From an uncultured Oscillospiraceae bacterium (GTDB lineage Bacteria > Bacillota > Clostridia > Oscillospirales > Oscillospiraceae): 59,422 nt of DNA. Both the position numbers and the translations under genes were made by a program. Positions 48,201 to 57,007 of this stretch are shown here, piece after piece. The notes beneath the pieces are model-generated. The model made no database searches. It saw nothing but the letters and a program-made list of their open reading frames with translations, and was not told where the DNA came from. The stretch lies in the NCBI GenBank assembly GCA_934597125.1, contig CAKTQM010000006.1, positions 1 to 59,422 on the forward strand, read 5' to 3'. The stretch's first letter is position 1, and each line of letters opens with the position of its first letter.

Positions 48201-51200
48201 GCGCGTCTATGATCCGGACGGCACCATTCAGCGGGGCGGTCTGGTCTACGCGGATCTGTATTACGGCACGACCCTGCTGATGCGGAAAGAGATCTACGCC
48301 ACGGCGGACAAAAATGCGCCTGCCCAGGCATTGCGCTTCGAGGGGCTCATTGAGGGCGGCGCGTATACGCTGCAGTTTGTGGCGGCGGCATACAACGATG
48401 CCGAGGGCTTCTCCAGCTATGTCAGCAACAAGCTGCTTCAGGGCTACGATGTGCGGGGCGGCAGCAGTCTGCACGGCTCACTGGCACTGGGCGATCTGAA
48501 CATGGTGACAGAGGGCGGCAAGACTTCTTACACTGCCGCGGTCACCGTGACGGTATCCGACGCAAAGGGCTACCTTAAGGCGGCGGATGGCACGGCCTCC
48601 GTCACCATACGGGCCTATCACTCCGCCACGATGAACGAGCCGGAGTACGAGACCGCGCCGGTGCTGGAGCGAACCGTTGCCCTTACGGCAAACGAGGACG
48701 GCAGCTGGTCGGTGCATGCGGATCAGGCCCGGCAGCTGCTGGAACAGCTGAAACCGGACAGCCGCTACCGGCTGATACTGTCGGCTTCCTATCATGGAAA
48801 CGAGGTGCGGTTGGACGATATCTCATTCGTTACCGACGGCCCTTACATCATCATACATGATTTTGAAGAGCTGAAAGCGAAATTCACCACCGCCAACCGC
48901 GAAGCCAACTTCCTGGTGGAGGGGGATATTACGCTGAGTTCCGGCTTCGCGGCGGTTTCCAACTTTGCCGGCAGCATCGACTTCCAGGGACATAAGCTCA
49001 CCAGAAGCAGTTCCTACACCGGCTATTTCGTCTCAAACGTGACGGACACCGGCGTGATTCGCAACGTGGTGTATGACATCCCCGAGGAGGCGCGTCCGGT
49101 GTCGCTGGTCGGCACCAACAGCGGCCTGATAGAGAATGTCGTGATCCGCAGCTATGGCGCGAAGACCATCAATGGCGCCAGCGGCGCGCTGTGCTGCAAC
49201 GCCAATAGCAGAGGTACTATCCGCAATCTGGTGGTACAGCTGAACGGCGACCTGACCATTGCAAGCGGCGGCGGTGTTATCTACAACAACGAAGGCGTGC
49301 TGGAGGACTTCTACATCTACACCAACAACGGCGCAGGCGTCATTATGGGTGGCGAAGGTCTGGTGTGTCGCTCCAGCACCTTCGGCGGCGTGATCCGCAG
49401 GGGCTACACGGTGCTGGATATGTGGTTTGCCAGCAGCGGCACCCTGTGGGGCAACGGCGGCAGAAACAGCACACTGTCTGACCTGTACCACGTGGGCGAC
49501 TTCTACCAGTACGTGGACGGAAAGTCTAAGAGCACCCTGTGCGGTTCCCGCCGTACGGGCAGCGCGTCAACAAGAAGCAATCTGTTCTGCATCAGCTCCG
49601 GCGCCTACGCCGACAACAGCTGCGTCGCGCAGCTGCGGACGGTAAACACGCTGCGTGACGGCGACTGGCAGCAGTCCGTGATCGGAAGCGGTTGGGACGT
49701 GGAGAACTGTGTGCCCATGGGCTTCTATCCCCGGCTGAATCTGCCGGCAGTGATGCAACCCGCGCAGGAATACCTGCCGCTGCCGCTGGCGGGCAGCGTC
49801 GATATCGAGGTGCTGTCCGACAACTGGGCTTCCGGCGAGTTTGCCCATCAGGAAAACGAGGCGGGCAACATCGTGCTCAAGCTGAGCAACCCCGCCAATG
49901 CGACCGTTACCGGTTTGACAATCCCGGGACTTGAAGTGACAGAGATCCTGTCCCAGAAGGTGTGCGCCGACGGTACCTATGAGGTGGTGGCCGGCGCCAA
50001 GGTGGATGAGATCGCGCCCCAGTACAAGAGCAAATACAACGTGACCGGTGTGCTCTGCACCGTCGGCGGACGCACGATGAAAAAGGAGGTCAGCTATACC
50101 ACCACGAATATCGCCTTCTGGAAGTCGGTGCGGACGCCGTCTGAGTGGGCGGCCATTGACACCAACGACGACACGCGAAGCTGGAACTACCGGCTGGTGA
50201 ATGATCTGGACTTGTCGATGCTGTCGCCTGGCGCCGTGTGTATCGACGGTAACGGCAACAACGCTGCCACTGGGCGGACGCGGGCCTTTACAGGCAATCT
50301 CGACGGCGACATGCACACCATCCGCGGCATTACCCTGCAGAACGTGCGGGGCCCGTGGGTGATCCGCAGCGTGGCGGCAGGCGCTTCCGTAAAGAACCTG
50401 ATCGTCGACGGAATGCAGATCGTGGCGGGCTCGTCCTTGCTGACGGGCAGCACCTCCTTTATCTCCGACAGCAGCGGAACGCTGGAGAACCTGCATTTCC
50501 GCAACTGCACGCTGGCGGGCGGCGGCAACCTCGCCGTGATGCTGGGATACGTTCCGGAAGTGGGCCTTATCCGCTATTGCTCCGCCACCAACTGCTCCCT
50601 GTCTGATAATACCAGCGGGTATGGCCTTTCCTGCGGCGGTCTGGTGGCCCAGACCCGCTCTATCGGCATCAGCAACTGTTACGTGCGGGATATCAGCATA
50701 AACATCAGCAGGAATACCACCACCAGCGGTATCGGCGGCATCATGGGCTTTACCTATCAGCCCGTGCTGTCCGTGCAGAACAGCTATGCCACCGGCACCA
50801 TCACCACCACCACGGGCCTTGCGGGCGGCATTACCGGCACCGACAGAGCCAGCGGCAATGCCCGTACCCAGAACTGCTGGGCGGATGTGGACATCACTGC
50901 CGGTGACGGCAGCGTGGGCGGCCTGTCCGGCGCCGTATGGGGCCCGAGTACAAAGGGTCTGGCTATGGGTGATATCACCACAACCACCACCAAGGACGTC
51001 AACCGCGGCACAGGCTATAAGACCGGCAGCGGATGGACGCAGAGCAATGTCTTCGCCTATGAGGGCCAGGTCGTTACCGGTATCGAAAAAGGCGATAAGG
51101 GTGACGCGGCCCGTCTGCTGAGCAGTCAGGAGCTGGCGACCCGCTCCGCGTGGGTGGACGTGATGGGCTTCGGCAAGAGCTTCAGCTATGAGCCGCTGGC

Positions 51201-54200
51201 GCGTGAGTGTATGCCCAAGGCGGTGGACGGCGATGGCAACGAACTGTACGGGCAGGAGGATATCCCCATCCCCGGTGCCTCCGGCGAACCGACGCTGGAG
51301 TTGGGCGAGGCTATGTATACCAGCGGAAATCCCGCAGCGTACGTCTGCGACCTGATTCTCTATCATCCCGGCCTTACCAGCGAGGAATTGAAGGAGCTCT
51401 ATGACAACGGCGAGCTGCAGGTGTCGCTGGATGGCTTCGAAATATCCGAAGCCACTGCCTCGGCGGGTCTGACCGAGATCACGCTGTTCCCGGATGCCGA
51501 GGAGGAGAACACCAGCCATATCACCGTGACGGCCAAGGAGGATGACAGTGTCCTCACCCAGCGCAAGGATGTCTACAGTGCCACTGTTACGTATACCCGC
51601 AACGGGCGGACGTTTACCCTGAAGGTACAGGTGGACTTTGGCCATGCCCCGTACTGGGATGTGCCCAACCTTGACGTATGGAACACCCTCATGCAGTCCG
51701 GACACGGAGAGAACCGGGAGAATTTCCGCATCACCGGCAAGGTGGACTTCAAGAGCAGCGCCACGGAATTCTACGATCTGAAGATCGGCCGATTGATCGG
51801 CGAGGGCACAGGCGAGATCGGATTCTACAACCTGAACTACCGCGCGCCGCAAAGCGGCGAGCCGTGGATCAACATTGTGTCCACGGAGCTGCGGGGCCTG
51901 ACCTTCGAGAATATCACATACGACACCACCACCAGCAAGACCACCTGGCTGCGCAGCGGCATGATCCTGAAAGGCCCGGATGTGGAAAACCTAACCATCC
52001 GCCAGTTCACGATGAAGCCCGGCAGCTATAACAACCAGAACGCCGGATTCTTCAGCACAGTGGGCACGTCCGCCAATATCACCATAACCAACTGCAAGAT
52101 CGAGACGACCGGTGGCTTTACGGGTGGCGTATACGCCGGCTCGGCCGGCGTCATCACCGGCCTGTATTCCGAGGATATCACCGTCAACTGCGGCGGTGGC
52201 CGGAACTCGGTGGGCGGTCTGGTGGGCGCTTCGGCCAACATCAAAGGCTATGCCGATGGTAGACGGTCGGTTGTCAAAGACATCACCATTACCGCCAATA
52301 CCAGCACCGTCGGCGGACTTGGCAGCGGTGTCACCCTGAAAGACACGGAGGTCAGCAATATAACGGTGCGTGCTACTCATAACGTAGGCGGCTTGGGTGC
52401 AAATGCGGGAGATGTGTCCAATGTCACAGTGACAAACGTCCATGTGACCGCCACGGCGAACAGTAACGGCGCAGGTATCTGCTGCTCGTACATGGGAATG
52501 GCGTCGTGGAGCGATGTGCTGGTGCGGGACAGCTCCGTCACTGCCCACAATAACGTGGGCGGTGTGCTGGGTACCAAGGGCAGCAATTACATCGGCACGT
52601 TCACCAATGTGACGGTGCTGGGCTGCCGGGTCACCACCACGTCGGGTCACGCCGGCGGTATCGTCGGCGGTCTTGGCGGCTATGAGGCCGGTGGCCGCTA
52701 TCTGATCATGAAGAATTGCGTGGTGCGCGACACCGCCATCTTTACGGAAAACGGCGGGGCCGGCGGCCTGCTGGGCGCTGCCGCCGCCGATTCGACCAAG
52801 AGCTTCGTGGTGCAGTACTGCTACGTGGCCGAGGATGTGACGGTACAGAGCCTGTCGGGCAACGTGGGCGGTGTGGCCGGCGCGGCCAACAGCCTCCGGA
52901 TAGAAGGCGTGGCCGTGGGTGCGGACATCCAGACCAACGGCAGCAACGGCGGCGGCTTCGTGGGCCTGTTCCGGAACGGCGCGACGAACTATACGCTCTT
53001 TATCAAGAACAGCTATTTCCACGGCAGCGTCTCCGCGTACAACTACGCGGGCGGCATGATCGGACGCTGGGACACTACCAGCAAGCAGGCCGATACCAAG
53101 AACTACACCGGCGTTGCGCTGGCAGGCTCGGTGCGGTCGGAAAGAGATAAAGGCTCTCTGTGGGCCAACGCGCCGGATACGGTGGGCGTGGGCGATATGA
53201 AGATCGCCGTCCACGATGGAATGCTGCTGAACGGACAGACTGCGGCGGCACTGGTGGCCGCCGACAAGGCGGCGGATGCCAAGACCCAGCCGATCCCCAA
53301 GAGCGGTATGCTGTACACCGCCAAGGACTTTACCGTGGCGGCAAAGTATACCAGTTTGGGAATGGATAAGAACAAGTGGGATTACACCGCGATGGAGAGT
53401 AATTTCATGCCCTATCCCATGAACGGCGGCTCCGTGCAGCAGTACGCCAGGGAGGACGCGGCAGGTAATTCGGCCGGTATCCCCCTGCCCACGGGCGAGG
53501 GCGGCGAGACGCAGACCATGGTGGTTTACGCCTCGGATGTGGACGCGGTCAACATCGAAGGCACGGCCAACGCCACAGTGACAGTGAATACGCAGTCTGT
53601 CACGCTGGATGAAAACGGCATCGCCACGCTGACCTACGACTTCCAGTCGCAGCTTGCGGTCAGCGATGCCGCCGGTGAAACCATCTATACGGCGGACAAG
53701 CTGCGGCGCGCGGTCATGGCCTTCGATAACACCTGGTACTACATCGCCTCGGACGGCAGCATCCACTACGGCACGGCGACGGAGGATAAGAACGCGCCGA
53801 AGATCGTCGAGCTGCCGGAGGGCGTAACGGCCCTGCATCTGTGGAACGGCAAGGCGCTGGGTAATGACGGCATCGTCTACACGCTGGAAGGCGCTGCGGC
53901 GACGGCTCAGGGGGATCGCTTGACACCGCTGACACAGCGTGACAGCCAGCCCTTCTACCAGTATGTCGTTACCAACGGCAGCCAGCCGGTGACGGTAAGC
54001 GTGTATCACAACTTTACCTTGTTCGGCAGCGAACGGGTCGATTACCGCATATTTACGATGGACGGACTGTACTACACAGTGGCGCCGGAGCAGAATATGG
54101 TGTATGACGGCGTGTCGCTGACCAGATGGAACATAGCCGATGGCGTGGCCCGCAACTTCTTCCTGCTGAGCCGGGAGGGAACGCTGCAGTGCTACAGCGG

Positions 54201-55320
54201 TACGGCCAAGACCAACGCACTGGGAATGAGCGGTGTTTCCCACATCGCCCATAACTTCAACACCTCCAAGGGATGGCTGCTGGCGGCCTATCAGGATGGC
54301 ACGCTGGCAGGTGTGGACTTGGAGAACAACCGGATGCTGTTCGATACGCGGACACAGACCACAACATTCCTGGCCTATGCGGACAATTGGCTGAACGGCA
54401 TCTTTGGCGGAAACGGCGACAGCAGCTTCACGGACAGTGAAAAAGAGCTGATCGACGGCCCCGCCCATGTGAACGGTACGGCGCAGACGGACGGCACCAA
54501 CACCGCGGGCGGCGACAATCTGCAGGGCGGTACATCCCAGGGCACAGATGACGCTGTCGCGGGCGATCCCGTCCCGACGACGCCCGGGGAAGCCAATGAG
54601 CCCGCGGGCGCTGGTGAAGACGGTGTCTCCGGCTCCGGTCAGGCAGGCCAGCCTGCCGATGGAAACGACGCGGAGGGCGGCGATGCGCAGGATGCCGACA
54701 GTACGGCAGGCGCAGGCTCGTCCGCAGGGTCGGATCAGAATACGCAGAACGGCGCCTCCGGCGAGGACAACGCGGAAGCGAACTCCCATGCGGGCAGCGG
54801 GACAGACACGGCATTGGTCTATGTACCCGGTGAAGGCGTCCTGTCCGAAGGCAAGGTGCTGTATGATGACAGCCGCGTGGACTATGCGTCTGGCGAAGGG
54901 CTGTATGTGGATGGCGTCCTGACCTACGCGGTGGCCAACGGTGCGGATGGCGCCCTGACACTGACGCCGGTTGGCGGCAGCGGCGTATCGCTGCTGGAGC
55001 AGGTGCTGGGCGGCAAGGTCATTGCCTATGACGCCGCGTCGGGTGGCTATTCCGTGCGGGATACCGCGACACTGGTGGACAGCAGGGCGCTGTCTGACTC
55101 CCAGAGCGCCTCCCCGCAGGACGCCGCCGCACAGACTGCCTCCGGCGAGACACAGCAGCCGGACGGCGAGAGCAGCTTCCAGGTGGCGCGCGGTCTGAAC
55201 CGCAGACTGCTGGGAAGCGAAAAGGGCGGCACGATGCTGCTGGGCGCCATTCTTGTGGCGGCGATGGTAGTGCTGCTGTTCCTATATGGGCGGTATCTGC
55301 GGGGCAAGCGCCGCAGATAA
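45220..55320 (+). CDS. Giant surface protein anchored at both ends (3366 residues)
   Basis: An N-terminal helix (about 8-27) and a C-terminal helix followed by RGKRRR (about 3335-3358) leave some 3300 residues outside. The head carries RFLTEETWLVST. A KPDDP repeat lies at about 288-378, then ISDLEAWSYALNGRITIDD, homologous to the post-linker domain of the 2083-residue protein. Fibronectin-like repeats run to about 1200; beta-helical GLUG-type repeats occupy about 1230-2650 (GGIMGFT, GGIVGGLGG, GGVAGAAN). A Gly/Ala/Asp-rich region (about 3090-3190) precedes the last domain. Behind GGGAGGT. No catalytic domain recognised. Likely an adhesin or a scaffold of the surface machine. Confidence 0.85.
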   Translation: MKRSAILKLFIGIALLLALVSVAVVLATGSFSAVNEDGYAMPASANVDKALAAGDGGTVRLVSVEKEDTVSSILGNYYLDNGRVGVDVTYPLWVRQGAGLRFLTEETWLVSTRLELLRTYEGLYLSDGTTYAEDGTQADGDEFIFLSLSNGLYVNAQPAVLRTVLEDLEIPINSILSMGEDCLRWYAMDGGTLHYKQAKGLMEATISIGDNTYDYADLLAALGLVNDAIDGGYPKTGDDKLDEADQLLNGVKNATAANRPAKPNSGAGSETGTGVDSDSAQAGDSPAADDSTKPNDPAKPDDPAAPENPTKPEDPTKPDDPTKPDDPAKPDDPAKPDDPAKPDDPAKPDDPAKPDDPTKPDDPAEPDDPTEPDNPDGPDSPGGDDSGDSKPAPYQEPQVTISDLEAWSYALNGRITIDDPSRAIVGGVRVAVYAKLKNGKATGNVTADGLPIYTAEEGRSAKLRRSFTGSRVFTLSTLPPDTTLYLQYTYKYIKEEDGDTVDPATGEVQKLRKRVVYRSDFVEIKTEVLEGNVAPVKVNWVSDFAVSDIGMTLRDLTMANSSNYVPDVDTFENFKLNTLPYVNRIELELNDGRSTTVVRIPATTLAAAQKGAVVFNSASPRLTPNTKYTYTAKALDRFGNTIPMELTTGGEQVIYTARSAPAVEIETVENVVDALTLRVTIHDGDQALAKDENGEPLPVYLTAVELSSSASGEPAALGGVWKDQTPLTGDNANRLVLEKPKDGAVYEFKLDSLAFAQTYTVAVTGSYSPQPSGVEQPRLEDMNDVVLGSQRVYTAALSSGIINYDLGYYDLKDTSVTLSIQMNKKTTLEILPLVDIIRIGTVRQGQNTPDCSVELDIAQLDDPSVEWEYDAQAQALVLQAGDALTPRILLVGDEAVFAGTTPWQAMQVRAVEDAESGETQYTTAAEMRVILPEKMLKTATAYETTIQALAVKGGKEYSIPTMLSNPTFTTKKTQPEILFDDLFVAGDSLEFIGLRVYDPDGTIQRGGLVYADLYYGTTLLMRKEIYATADKNAPAQALRFEGLIEGGAYTLQFVAAAYNDAEGFSSYVSNKLLQGYDVRGGSSLHGSLALGDLNMVTEGGKTSYTAAVTVTVSDAKGYLKAADGTASVTIRAYHSATMNEPEYETAPVLERTVALTANEDGSWSVHADQARQLLEQLKPDSRYRLILSASYHGNEVRLDDISFVTDGPYIIIHDFEELKAKFTTANREANFLVEGDITLSSGFAAVSNFAGSIDFQGHKLTRSSSYTGYFVSNVTDTGVIRNVVYDIPEEARPVSLVGTNSGLIENVVIRSYGAKTINGASGALCCNANSRGTIRNLVVQLNGDLTIASGGGVIYNNEGVLEDFYIYTNNGAGVIMGGEGLVCRSSTFGGVIRRGYTVLDMWFASSGTLWGNGGRNSTLSDLYHVGDFYQYVDGKSKSTLCGSRRTGSASTRSNLFCISSGAYADNSCVAQLRTVNTLRDGDWQQSVIGSGWDVENCVPMGFYPRLNLPAVMQPAQEYLPLPLAGSVDIEVLSDNWASGEFAHQENEAGNIVLKLSNPANATVTGLTIPGLEVTEILSQKVCADGTYEVVAGAKVDEIAPQYKSKYNVTGVLCTVGGRTMKKEVSYTTTNIAFWKSVRTPSEWAAIDTNDDTRSWNYRLVNDLDLSMLSPGAVCIDGNGNNAATGRTRAFTGNLDGDMHTIRGITLQNVRGPWVIRSVAAGASVKNLIVDGMQIVAGSSLLTGSTSFISDSSGTLENLHFRNCTLAGGGNLAVMLGYVPEVGLIRYCSATNCSLSDNTSGYGLSCGGLVAQTRSIGISNCYVRDISINISRNTTTSGIGGIMGFTYQPVLSVQNSYATGTITTTTGLAGGITGTDRASGNARTQNCWADVDITAGDGSVGGLSGAVWGPSTKGLAMGDITTTTTKDVNRGTGYKTGSGWTQSNVFAYEGQVVTGIEKGDKGDAARLLSSQELATRSAWVDVMGFGKSFSYEPLARECMPKAVDGDGNELYGQEDIPIPGASGEPTLELGEAMYTSGNPAAYVCDLILYHPGLTSEELKELYDNGELQVSLDGFEISEATASAGLTEITLFPDAEEENTSHITVTAKEDDSVLTQRKDVYSATVTYTRNGRTFTLKVQVDFGHAPYWDVPNLDVWNTLMQSGHGENRENFRITGKVDFKSSATEFYDLKIGRLIGEGTGEIGFYNLNYRAPQSGEPWINIVSTELRGLTFENITYDTTTSKTTWLRSGMILKGPDVENLTIRQFTMKPGSYNNQNAGFFSTVGTSANITITNCKIETTGGFTGGVYAGSAGVITGLYSEDITVNCGGGRNSVGGLVGASANIKGYADGRRSVVKDITITANTSTVGGLGSGVTLKDTEVSNITVRATHNVGGLGANAGDVSNVTVTNVHVTATANSNGAGICCSYMGMASWSDVLVRDSSVTAHNNVGGVLGTKGSNYIGTFTNVTVLGCRVTTTSGHAGGIVGGLGGYEAGGRYLIMKNCVVRDTAIFTENGGAGGLLGAAAADSTKSFVVQYCYVAEDVTVQSLSGNVGGVAGAANSLRIEGVAVGADIQTNGSNGGGFVGLFRNGATNYTLFIKNSYFHGSVSAYNYAGGMIGRWDTTSKQADTKNYTGVALAGSVRSERDKGSLWANAPDTVGVGDMKIAVHDGMLLNGQTAAALVAADKAADAKTQPIPKSGMLYTAKDFTVAAKYTSLGMDKNKWDYTAMESNFMPYPMNGGSVQQYAREDAAGNSAGIPLPTGEGGETQTMVVYASDVDAVNIEGTANATVTVNTQSVTLDENGIATLTYDFQSQLAVSDAAGETIYTADKLRRAVMAFDNTWYYIASDGSIHYGTATEDKNAPKIVELPEGVTALHLWNGKALGNDGIVYTLEGAAATAQGDRLTPLTQRDSQPFYQYVVTNGSQPVTVSVYHNFTLFGSERVDYRIFTMDGLYYTVAPEQNMVYDGVSLTRWNIADGVARNFFLLSREGTLQCYSGTAKTNALGMSGVSHIAHNFNTSKGWLLAAYQDGTLAGVDLENNRMLFDTRTQTTTFLAYADNWLNGIFGGNGDSSFTDSEKELIDGPAHVNGTAQTDGTNTAGGDNLQGGTSQGTDDAVAGDPVPTTPGEANEPAGAGEDGVSGSGQAGQPADGNDAEGGDAQDADSTAGAGSSAGSDQNTQNGASGEDNAEANSHAGSGTDTALVYVPGEGVLSEGKVLYDDSRVDYASGEGLYVDGVLTYAVANGADGALTLTPVGGSGVSLLEQVLGGKVIAYDAASGGYSVRDTATLVDSRALSDSQSASPQDAAAQTASGETQQPDGESSFQVARGLNRRLLGSEKGGTMLLGAILVAAMVVLLFLYGRYLRGKRRR
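46090..46353 (+). repeat. Pro-Asp-rich 15-bp tandem repeat
   Basis: About 17 in-frame 15-bp units encode KPDDP with variants NPTKPE and DPAEP. Such a DNA repeat is prone to length change by slippage, which would alter stalk length without shifting frame. Confidence 0.9.
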
Positions 55321-55343
55321 GAGATGCCCTGAAAAAAATAAGA

Positions 55344-55384
55344 TACCGGCCTCCGCCACGGAAAGAGCGGGGCGGAGGCCGGTA
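55344..55384 (+). other. 14-bp intercistronic hairpin
   Basis: TACCGGCCTCCGCC and GGCGGAGGCCGGTA form a perfect stem around 13 bases. No T-run follows on the plus strand; GAGGAG of the next gene is 7 bases on. It could attenuate or process the mRNA between the surface machine genes and the regulatory module. Confidence 0.65.
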
Positions 55385-55402
55385 CGAAAAGAGGAGTTTA
55401 TC

Positions 55403-56197
55403 ATGAAAGGGGAACTCTCTTTACACATTTGCGGCTGCAGGGGCAGCAGGTCGGTCTTTGGGCCGGAGTTTACAGAGTTTGGCGGTCAGACGACCTGTTT
55501 CGTGCTGAAAAAGGCCAATTATGCCCTGGTGCTGGATTGCGGCACGGGGCTCGACAATGCGCGCGATCTTTTGGCGGGATGCTCGGCGGTTGATGTGGTC
55601 GTCACGCACTGGCATTACGACCATGTGATGGGACTGATGGACTGGTCGGTATTCCCCGCAGGGGCAAAGCTGCGGTTTTTCGTGTCCTCCGATGCGTATA
55701 ATCTGAGCTTTGACGCGCTTTCGCAGTTGTTTCGGCACCCATTCTGGCCGGTTGACCCGACCTTACGGGTGGTGCGCCAGCCGGTAAAATGGGAATGTCC
55801 GGTCTCCCTGCGGCCCGGAGTGAAGGTCACTTTCCTGCCGGCGCCGCATCCGGATGGTTCCAGCGTGCTGGATCTTTCGGTGTTTGATAAGCACATCTGC
55901 GTGCTGTGTGATTTTGAGCATAACAGGGAATTTCCCGAGGAGATATTGCACAATTGCGATCTTTTGCTCTATGACGGTATGTACACCGATGATGAGTACC
56001 CCGCCCATGTCAACTGGGGGCACTCAACATGGCAGGAGGGCTGTCGCCTGGCAAACCGTGTGGAACCGGCCAGGCTGCTGATCACCCACCATGAGCCCCG
56101 GCGTACCGACAGCCAACTCAGAGCGTTGGAGCAGGAAGCGAAAAAGCTGTTTCCCGCCGCGGCTTTTGCCAGGGCGGGAATGAAGATCACCTTTTGA
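55403..56197 (+). CDS. Metallo-beta-lactamase-fold hydrolase
   Basis: 264 residues from ATG behind GAGGAG; a longer in-frame start (55286) would overlap the preceding gene. The metal site HWHYDH (HxHxDH) lies near residue 70. Later ligands are His in PAPHPDGSS, Asp in CVLCDFEHN and His in LITHHEP. The opening LHICGCRGSRSVFGPEFTEFGGQTTCF resembles the cyclic-nucleotide phosphodiesterase/RNase Z-like MBL branch that often sits with adenylate cyclases. Here a class III cyclase is two genes on, so a cyclic-nucleotide or surface-signalling hydrolase is plausible; substrate not proven. Confidence 0.85.
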   Translation: MKGELSLHICGCRGSRSVFGPEFTEFGGQTTCFVLKKANYALVLDCGTGLDNARDLLAGCSAVDVVVTHWHYDHVMGLMDWSVFPAGAKLRFFVSSDAYNLSFDALSQLFRHPFWPVDPTLRVVRQPVKWECPVSLRPGVKVTFLPAPHPDGSSVLDLSVFDKHICVLCDFEHNREFPEEILHNCDLLLYDGMYTDDEYPAHVNWGHSTWQEGCRLANRVEPARLLITHHEPRRTDSQLRALEQEAKKLFPAAAFARAGMKITF

Positions 56198-56222
56198 ACC
56201 GGCCAGTGTGGAATGAGGAGAA

Positions 56223-56990
56223 ATGAGCATGAATTCTGAAATGTTGGATATGTGGGACGCCCTGAAGGACGCCAAATACCGCCGCACTATGGAGGAGCTC
56301 TCCGCCGTGCTGAATGAGAAACGAAGCGATTTTGACGCGGCGATGCGTGGTGTGCTGAACATCGTATCCGGCGCCATGCATGCGGAGGCCGGTACGCTCT
56401 GGCAGTTTTCCCGGCGGGACGGTTTGATCCGGCCAAAGGCCTCCTATGGCGGAAGCGATCTGGCGGATATCTATTTGCTGCCCGGGGAAGGCGTGGCGGG
56501 ACAGGTCATCAAGGACGCGGCGCCGGTGATGATCTCGGACTGTCAGAAGGACGCGCGCTGGGCGGGCAAGGTGGATCTGGACACGGGATTCTGTACGCGT
56601 TCCATGCTGTGCGTGCCGCTGTGCGGGACGGACGGCGCGGCCTTTGGTTGTATCCAGCTGCTCAATAAGACGGACGGCTACCTTTTCGATGAAAAGGATA
56701 TGCAGTTTGCCATGCGGCTGGCGGCCGTGGCGGCCCGGCAGTGCGAGGAATACGGCATTGCCGTCGGAGACGGCGGGCGGCCCGACGAGACGGAGCGGAC
56801 ATTCTCCGAAATATTTTTGGCCGGCTCTCCAAAAAGCATGGAGGCGGGACTGCGTGAACTCTCCGCGTTTACCAGCCTTGGCGTAAAGGATCAGGAGGAG
56901 ATACTGGAACACGCCCGTGCGATCTGGCGGGTGTTTGACCGCCTCCATAAGCAGACAGAGAACAAAAAGTTCAAACTGTTTGGCGACTGA
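56223..56990 (+). CDS. GAF-domain protein
   Basis: 255 residues. A helical N-terminus (about 1-40) leads into a GAF fold (about 45-175) with TLWQFSRRDGLIRPKASYGG, LPGEGVAGQVIKDAAPVMISD and SMLCVPLCGTDGAAFGCIQLLNK. The C-terminal ~70 residues are helical. GAF domains bind cyclic nucleotides or other small ligands. No output domain is fused. Between the MBL protein and a CHASE2-cyclase, it likely reads a ligand, possibly cAMP, for the same pathway. Confidence 0.88.
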   Translation: MSMNSEMLDMWDALKDAKYRRTMEELSAVLNEKRSDFDAAMRGVLNIVSGAMHAEAGTLWQFSRRDGLIRPKASYGGSDLADIYLLPGEGVAGQVIKDAAPVMISDCQKDARWAGKVDLDTGFCTRSMLCVPLCGTDGAAFGCIQLLNKTDGYLFDEKDMQFAMRLAAVAARQCEEYGIAVGDGGRPDETERTFSEIFLAGSPKSMEAGLRELSAFTSLGVKDQEEILEHARAIWRVFDRLHKQTENKKFKLFGD

Positions 56991-57007
56991 GGGGCGCGGG
57001 CAGATGT

